DNA of 64,000 nucleotides from Medicago truncatula (Eukaryota; Streptophyta; Magnoliopsida; Fabales; Fabaceae). The stretch spans positions 8,886,501 through 8,950,500 of the forward strand of contig NC_053042.1 of the NCBI RefSeq assembly GCF_003473485.1. The letters run 5' to 3'. The number at the start of each line of letters is the position of its first letter. Position 1 is the first letter of the stretch. The notes under the pieces are model-generated. The model saw nothing but the letters and a program-made list of their open reading frames with translations. It made no database searches and had not been told where the DNA came from. A program made the translations under genes and the position numbers. Of this stretch, positions 58,601 through 64,000 are shown piece after piece.

Positions 58601-61600
58601 TTAACAAGAGAGAAAAGAAACAAACATACCAATAAATGTTTACTCAATTCGGTCCAACTTGGCCTACTATGGGGGAGAGATTGATCTCTCCAATCCACTA
58701 TCAAGAGTTACAAAATGGTTACAAGAAATTAGCTTCAACGAACTCACAAAGAACAAACCCTAATTTCTACCATTTTCCAAATCTCACAAAAGAACAAGAC
58801 ACTATGATTTTCGCTCATCCAAGGTGTTTACAAACATTTTCCAACCCAAGATAACCTTTCAAGAAAACACTAATCAAAAGTCATCAACCCTAAAGTTACC
58901 TGCTTTGATATCCCTAGTTTCTCTCTCTTGAAGCTCTACCAAAAACATGAAGAATGAAGCCTTAAATAGTGTCCAGACCCCGAGGCATCGTGCCACATTT
59001 CCAGCCCATCATGCCACGTTGGAGTTGGTGGCAGTACAATACTTGATCTTATCTCCTGGATCGTGCCACGTTGCTCATGCATTGTTCAACGTTTCCATCG
59101 TGTCATGTTGCCTCTGCATCGTGCCACGATTTTTCCAGTGACAGCCTACCATAAACACACCCAAAATCGTGTCACGTTGCCCTGCAAACGTGCCACGATT
59201 TTTCCAGACTTCAACATCAATTTTGAGACACATTTCAACATATCCAACTACCCTGGGATTTTTAGGTGGCTCGATAAATTGTACCATAACCTCTTAAATC
59301 CCTAGAATGTTCCTTTTAGTCCCTTGAAAATCCACATGCCTCAGACTATCCGTAGATTTTGGGATAGTCCCACAAGTTGTACCATTATTTCTTCAACCCT
59401 CAAAATGCATTATGTACTATTGAATATTTCCTTGCATCCAACTACCTTTGTATTTAGAGATAGTCCTACAAGTTCCAAAATATGAGTTTCCTTGCTCTCA
59501 ATTGCTTCCCTGAAATTCCTCGGTTCCGAGTCTTGCACTTATGTAGCTTCAATTAGAGCATAACCCACAAAGTCTCCATAGAACCGCTTTGGTGAAACAA
59601 TATCCTCTATTTACTCATCTCTTACAAGACACGCACACATACACACACATGAGCCATAATTGATTGTCTTCTTCTACTCCAACTATTGGAAGATTCCACT
59701 TCTTCTACAACAGCTTCACACCATAAACCCTTTGATGACTCAACTTCTAAAAGTGTATATCCATTATGTCTTTTGAACGGATGTGAAATAAAATTCACAA
59801 CATTGTCCAGGAACATTATGTCTTTTTGGGATGACTCATGCTTATTGTTAACAATTTCTCTCAATTTCTCTCAAGTCCAGGAACATACCTCACATCTTGC
59901 AAATCATACTCATGCTTATCCGTTAATCTTTTCCCTAATGATTTCTAACTGCCCAAGATGTTAAAAATGTGTTTCCCAACCATAATAATTCACCAAAGAG
60001 CCCTCAATACTAAACCTGAGTTTCTATGGTGTTTCCCTTATTTTGGTTCTAGTAAAAGACTGATTTATAACTTCGTTTTTAAAGGAAAAACTGGCATGAT
60101 TCCAACCACTCTACCCTAGTTCAAATCAACCCCCACAATAACACCTGATCTAGTTTTTAAGTACATTATTCAAATATACTTACCCTGATTTTAATCAACC
60201 CATTTATTCACTTAACTTAAATTTTTATTGCAGATACTATCATCACTATCTGGATAGGTGAGTTCTCTTACCATTCTGCTGCAAAAAATATTTTACGAGC
60301 ATGATTTGTGTTTCCAAAATTTTTTTTTATGCAAAATAAAATAATTTTTTTTTCAGTTTCAGTTCATCAAAAATATTCGGGTGCCGTTTGTTTTAGATTT
60401 TTTAAAAATTACTTTTGTTGTAATACCAGAGTTATGTTTATGTGTGTCCCTGTGAGTTTAACTCAATTAGTATGTAAGGTTTGGGGTTCGAACCCCGACC
60501 ACCAGAAAAAAAAAAAGTTATGTTTATCGGTAGGCTATTCTCAGAAATAATTTTTTCTTTGAAAATGAGTTTGAAGTTGAAAAGAAAATAATACTTTGAT
60601 TAGCTTCTAAACAAAATTATTTTTAATAGAAGGGAAGGAAAAATATAATTTATGGTGTATGTGCTTTTTCAACCTATTAATGAAACACCATATTTTTCAG
60701 AGGATCATATTTCTATATACTATTTTTTCATTTTATAAGATTCTGTCTCTCCTCAAATCCAAAACCAACACTTATTCAATGTGTATTTTGTAAGGTAATG
60801 GCCTTAGTGTTTCCGAATAGTATATCTCTAATATAATCTGCCTAAATTTTTGCTGCTATATATCTATTACTTTGGTATGTTTCAGGATTAATTGAAGTAA
60901 TAAAAGGGCCAAACCTAAAATATGAATATGATACAGAGTATATAATAGGATTACGCACAGGACACTATGTCCTACCGTCCTTCTTTGCAGCTAGATTTCT
61001 GTTTGGGATGACATTATTTATTGCCTTGTTGATATACAAATGGAAGAAAAGACATTTATCAATGTTTGATTATATTGAAATATATCTGCAACAAGAAAAC
61101 AATCTCTTGCCCATTGGATATTCATACAAAGAAATTAAGAAAATGGCTAGAGGTTTCAAAGACAAATTAGGTGAAGGAGGCTTTGGCACTGTGTTTAAGG
61201 GAAAACTACGTAGCGGTCCTTGTGTGGCAATCAAGATGTTGGGTAAATCAAAAGGTAACGGGCGAGACTTTATAAGTGAAGTAGCAACCATTGGGAGAAT
61301 ACATCATTTGAATGTGGTGCAATTAATTGGATTTTGCACCGAGGGATCAAAACGTGCTCTTGTTTATGAGTTTATGCCTAATGGATCCCTCGATAAGTTT
61401 ATTTTCTCTAAAGAAGGAAGTGTAAATATAAGCTATAGCCAAATTTTTGAAATATCGGTTGGAGTAGCTCGTGGGATTGCTTATCTCCATCATGGATGTG
61501 AAATGAAGATTTTGCATTTTGATATTAAGCCTCACAACATCCTTCTTGATGAGAACTTTACTCCGAAAGTCTCTGACTTTGGATTGGCTAAGCTATATCC

Positions 61601-62135
61601 TGTGGAGAATAGCATTGTCACAATGACTGCGGCAAGAGGTACCATTGGATATATGGCTCCAGAATTGTTTTACAAAAATATTGGAGGAGTGTCCTATAAG
61701 GCCGATGTTTATAGTTTTGGGATGCTTTTGATGGAGATGGCAGGTAAAAGGAAAAACCTAAATGCCCAAGCGGAGCATTCAAGTCAGCTTTATTTTCCTT
61801 TATGGATTTATGATCAATTTGGACATGAAGGAGAAATAGAAATAGAAGATGTGACAGAGGAGGAAAAGAAAATAGTAAAGAAGATGATCATAGTGGCACT
61901 TTGGTGTATACAATTGAAACCAGATGATCGCCCTTCAATGATCAAGGTAGTGGAGATGCTCGAAGGAGATGTTGAAAGCCTTGAAATGCCTCCAAAGCCA
62001 ACCCTTTATCCACATGAAACGGTTGTAGACGATCAAAGAACCAACCTTGACCAAACAATGTCGAGTGATGATTACACTAGTTCTTATGATTCTGTTGAAA
62101 GAGAAACTAGTTCTCTGATAGAGAATATTGCTTGA
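55629..62135 (+). CDS. Receptor-like kinase B2 (LRK10L / GUB_WAK type), 712 aa
   Basis: Four exons: 55629-56460, 57190-57222, 60234-60257, 60886-62135 (2139 nt including the stop), same structure and phases as B1. Signal peptide [18 protein letters not shown]; ectodomain [19 protein letters not shown] and [10 protein letters not shown]. Seven consecutive Gly at 135-141 come from a (GGA)n run (56031-56050) absent from B1. The tiny exons encode [11 protein letters not shown] and DTIITIWIG. From the membrane segment onward the last 375 residues differ from B1 at two positions (Leu for Met in NNLLPIGY, Glu for Val in MLLMEMAG), while the ectodomain and the juxtamembrane part ([17 protein letters not shown]) are clearly diverged. 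Catalytic loop [11 protein letters not shown] and APE are intact, so an active non-RD kinase is expected. Confidence 0.93.
56570..57110 (-). mobile_element. LINE fragment (reverse-transcriptase zinc-binding region) in B2 intron 1
   Basis: Minus frame 57067-56795: [20 protein letters not shown] and [20 protein letters not shown], typical of the zf-RVT domain of plant LINEs. Further degraded coding similarity runs down to about 56570. B1 intron 1 (425 bp) lacks it. Confidence 0.75.
57480..60200. mobile_element. Inserted repeat block filling B2 intron 2
   Basis: About 2.5 kb not present in B1 intron 2. Parts seen: degenerate GATTCGAATCA words (57540-57760); a direct repeat of about 110 bp (58273-58380 and 58482-58605; words GCCTAACACAACCCCAC, CCGATGTGGGACTCTTAACA); and an island at 58985-59215 with seven copies of a CGTGCCACG-type word. 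No intact ORF or clear LTR pair was found. A nested retrotransposon remnant is the likely explanation. Confidence 0.5.
60449..60516 (+). mobile_element. SINE fragment in B2 intron 3
   Basis: CCCTGTGAGTTTAACTCAAT (box A region), then GGGGTTCGAACCCC (box B), then poly(A). GTTATGTTTAT at 60431-60441 and 60517-60527 looks like the target-site duplication. Internally shortened compared with 48837-48987. Confidence 0.75.
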
Positions 62136-62349
62136 AAGTTCACAAAAGCAAAATCTTATGTATCCACTTATTGTCTATTACACTGTTCTTATGTAATGCC
62201 TTTTCCACTACTGTGTTCTACATCGAATGTTCGAAAAAGCTTCTTCATTTGTAATTAATATGTAATAATGTTAAAATCTCATTCAACTGTGAACCTATCT
62301 ATATGGTAATTTAGCATACTGAACTATATTGGATAAATGGTGTTCTTTT

Positions 62350-62880
62350 TGTTTTTTTTTTTAAATCAGCATATTTTATTAAACAGCCCCGACACAAGCA
62401 GTGCCTAAAAGGCAAGAGGGCACATAAAAATCAGAACAACAAAACACCACAAAATACACACTAACAGCGGCCAAAAACAAAAGAAAAAACCACACCAGCA
62501 ACTTCCACAAACTGTCAAACAGGAAACCAATGGCAACATCAGTCGAAAGCCAATGACAGCAGCACAAAATACAAACGCCAGATAACACAGCTACCACACA
62601 CTACCTCCTTTAAGCACTCTTTCGGGTTCCAACACCATTGATAATAAAGGCCTGACGCAATTTTCAACTTACTCAACGACCAATGCCAAGACAAACGCTT
62701 TATTTCATCAACTATCTCATCAACTTCCACCGCCTTATCATTAAAAATTCGATTATTTTTATCTCTCCGAATAGCCCAAATCACGGTATGCCAAATCATC
62801 AAATACCCTCTTTTGAGCTTATTTGAGCTCGCGCCATTCCTCCAACACTCAAGATTCCTTTGGTTATTTTCCATCGGCAA
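62350..62880 (-). mobile_element. LINE 3' end with poly(A), unit 2 copy
   Basis: The open minus frame at 62880-62539 reads KRGYLMIWHTVIWAIRRDKN, IFNDKAVEVDEIVDEIKRL and GLYYQWCWNPKECLKE, then continues into the hydrophobic tail and poly(A) (poly-T on plus near 62352). This copy keeps the frame that unit 1 lost. Confidence 0.8.
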
Positions 62881-62990
62881 TTAACTGCTGCAGAGCTTCA
62901 AACCTAGAATTTTCCATTCTAAAAAAATAACCACATCGGTAGTTAACAACTGCCGATTTAATTCATCGGTAGTTAACTACCGATGGATTA
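62871..62990. repeat. Cluster of TTAACTACCG palindromes (unit 2)
   Basis: Same three words as in unit 1; here 62964-62985 is a perfect 22-bp palindrome (half-site CATCGGTAGTT) centred on GTTAAC. Confidence 0.8.
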
Positions 62991-63346
62991 TTTTCGTAAA
63001 ATACTTGTGTTTCTTAGCAAACATTGAAGTGTGAACAGCAATATTCATGTTTACTTCCTTAAAATGGGCCAACTATAATATAAGAAAGATCCTATATACA
63101 TTCTTTATATAGAATTTAAGACGCATAATAACAATGCTTATGCTACCTACACTCCTACATTTTGGAAAACACACCGGCGTTTCCAAAATAATTATAAAAA
63201 AAAGTTTTGAATTGTTAATGGTAAAATAATTTGAATTTTGAAACTTAACTCGTTTAGTTCGCAAAAACAATTTTTATTTTCATTTTCTCAATTCATGTTA
63301 TTTTATTTGTTAACAAAAAGAAAATTATACTTTTAAAAACGAGTAG

Positions 63347-63430
63347 TGTTGGCAATGGAGGGAAGATAGAATGCTATACAGGGATAATTCATTGTTTTAA
63401 AAAATGCAAAACAATTGTTCGGTTTACGAG
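63347..63430. other. 84-bp segment between ACGAG direct repeats, absent from unit 1
   Basis: In unit 1 the sequence reads AAAAACGAGTTTATT; in unit 2 ACGAG is followed by 84 bp and a second ACGAG before TTTATT. Either a short insertion with a 5-bp duplication, or a microhomology-mediated deletion in unit 1. Confidence 0.7.
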
Positions 63431-64000
63431 TTTATTTCCTTCTTGTTAAGAAATAAAACTAATACAAATTTTTTATTAAAAAAAACTAATACAAATTTTA
63501 TTAAATGAAAATAGAAAAAATTTCCTTCATAAAGGACCTTAAGTTTTCAAAAACTTGAATAAACCGGTGTAGTGAGGTGAGTTGGTTTTCAGGAAACAAA
63601 AATATTTTGAGTATTTTTGGAAATGAAAAATATGATTTGTAAAACCTAAGGGTGTAGGAAGCAATAACCCAATAACAAAGAGTTTAGGCAACAATAGCCC
63701 CATCCTTAAGCTCAAACCATTTGATATGCCCTAAAATATAATCTTGGAACAATTTCACTTAAATTCTTAGACGAGATAATTTTTGATAAAAATGATGAAG
63801 TGTGTGTTTGATTTCCCGTTTGCAAAAACACGTTTGCTTGTTTTCTGATGTATTCTTACCGTGATTTTCAGAAACTTTAAATACTAACTTTTACGCTAAC
63901 GTGGTTGTTTATCGTGATATCCATCAAACTCTGGTATGCAAACGCTGTACCAAACAAAGAAATATTTAAGTACAGTGGTGAATGGTGCATTCGAGTATAG

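Larger units (their letters stand above)
51649..63557. repeat. Segmental duplication, unit 2 (11.9 kb)
   Basis: Same gene order as unit 1. It is about 3.4 kb longer, mostly because B2 intron 2 is 3.0 kb rather than 0.48 kb, with smaller differences in B intron 1, the divergent promoter and an 84-bp segment near 63345. Confidence 0.9.
62136..64000. other. B2 3' flank to window end
   Basis: 62136-63557 matches the B1 flank closely (LINE 3' end, palindrome cluster, AT-rich DNA). From 63564 onward the sequence is outside the duplication and shows no gene: AT-rich DNA with no recognisable repeat boundary. Confidence 0.7.

Noticed and set aside
1-64000. CRISPR array, operon-like or prokaryotic system
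   Set aside because: Spliced plant genes and plant transposons throughout; no regularly spaced direct repeats of CRISPR type.

Overview
This window is plant nuclear DNA, almost certainly from a papilionoid legume. It is AT-rich, with GT-AG introns of tens to thousands of bases and plant-specific families (MYB3R, LRK10L-type receptor kinases). It is dense in tRNA-derived SINEs, MITEs and LINE debris of the kind seen in Medicago and its relatives; the exact genus is an inference.

Layout. (1) 1-1682, minus: the 5' part of a class IV PLP aminotransferase gene, running off the left edge. (2) 4023-9891, minus: a complete 11-exon MYB3R (R1R2R3-MYB) gene, 989 aa, with a mitosis-type MSA motif upstream. 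(3) 13536-18771, minus: a complete 10-exon La (RNA-chaperone) gene, 482 aa. (4) 18790-22900: transposon-rich intergenic DNA, including a 5'-truncated LINE with a clear target-site duplication. (5) 23008-27236, minus: a complete 12-exon TauE/SafE-family transporter gene, 456 aa, followed by a broken copy of its promoter and first exon near 29.3-29.9 kb. (6) 29.9-35.3 kb: intergenic DNA with a 1.3-kb long-TIR foldback element. (7) 36788-41048, plus: a complete six-exon SFT2-like vesicle-transport gene, 162 aa, with an upstream ORF whose stop overlaps the main start. (8) 43.1-63.6 kb: a tandem segmental duplication. Each unit holds two receptor-like kinases arranged head to head: A on the minus strand (612 and 607 aa) and B on the plus strand (711 and 712 aa). 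LINE fragments flank each unit.

For the single-copy genes I derived exon boundaries by hand from splice consensus, reading-frame phase and family similarity. In every complete gene the summed exon lengths are divisible by three with no internal stop.

The most interesting region is the receptor-kinase duplication. The join between units shows a 6-bp microhomology. The arms (kinase exons plus outer flanks) are nearly identical, while the core (ectodomains, introns, shared promoter) is strongly diverged. Both A kinases carry Asn in place of the catalytic-loop Lys, whereas both B kinases keep it. This suggests a co-inherited receptor pair, one member possibly catalytically altered, in which ectodomains diversify while kinase arms stay uniform. 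The functional reading is a hypothesis.
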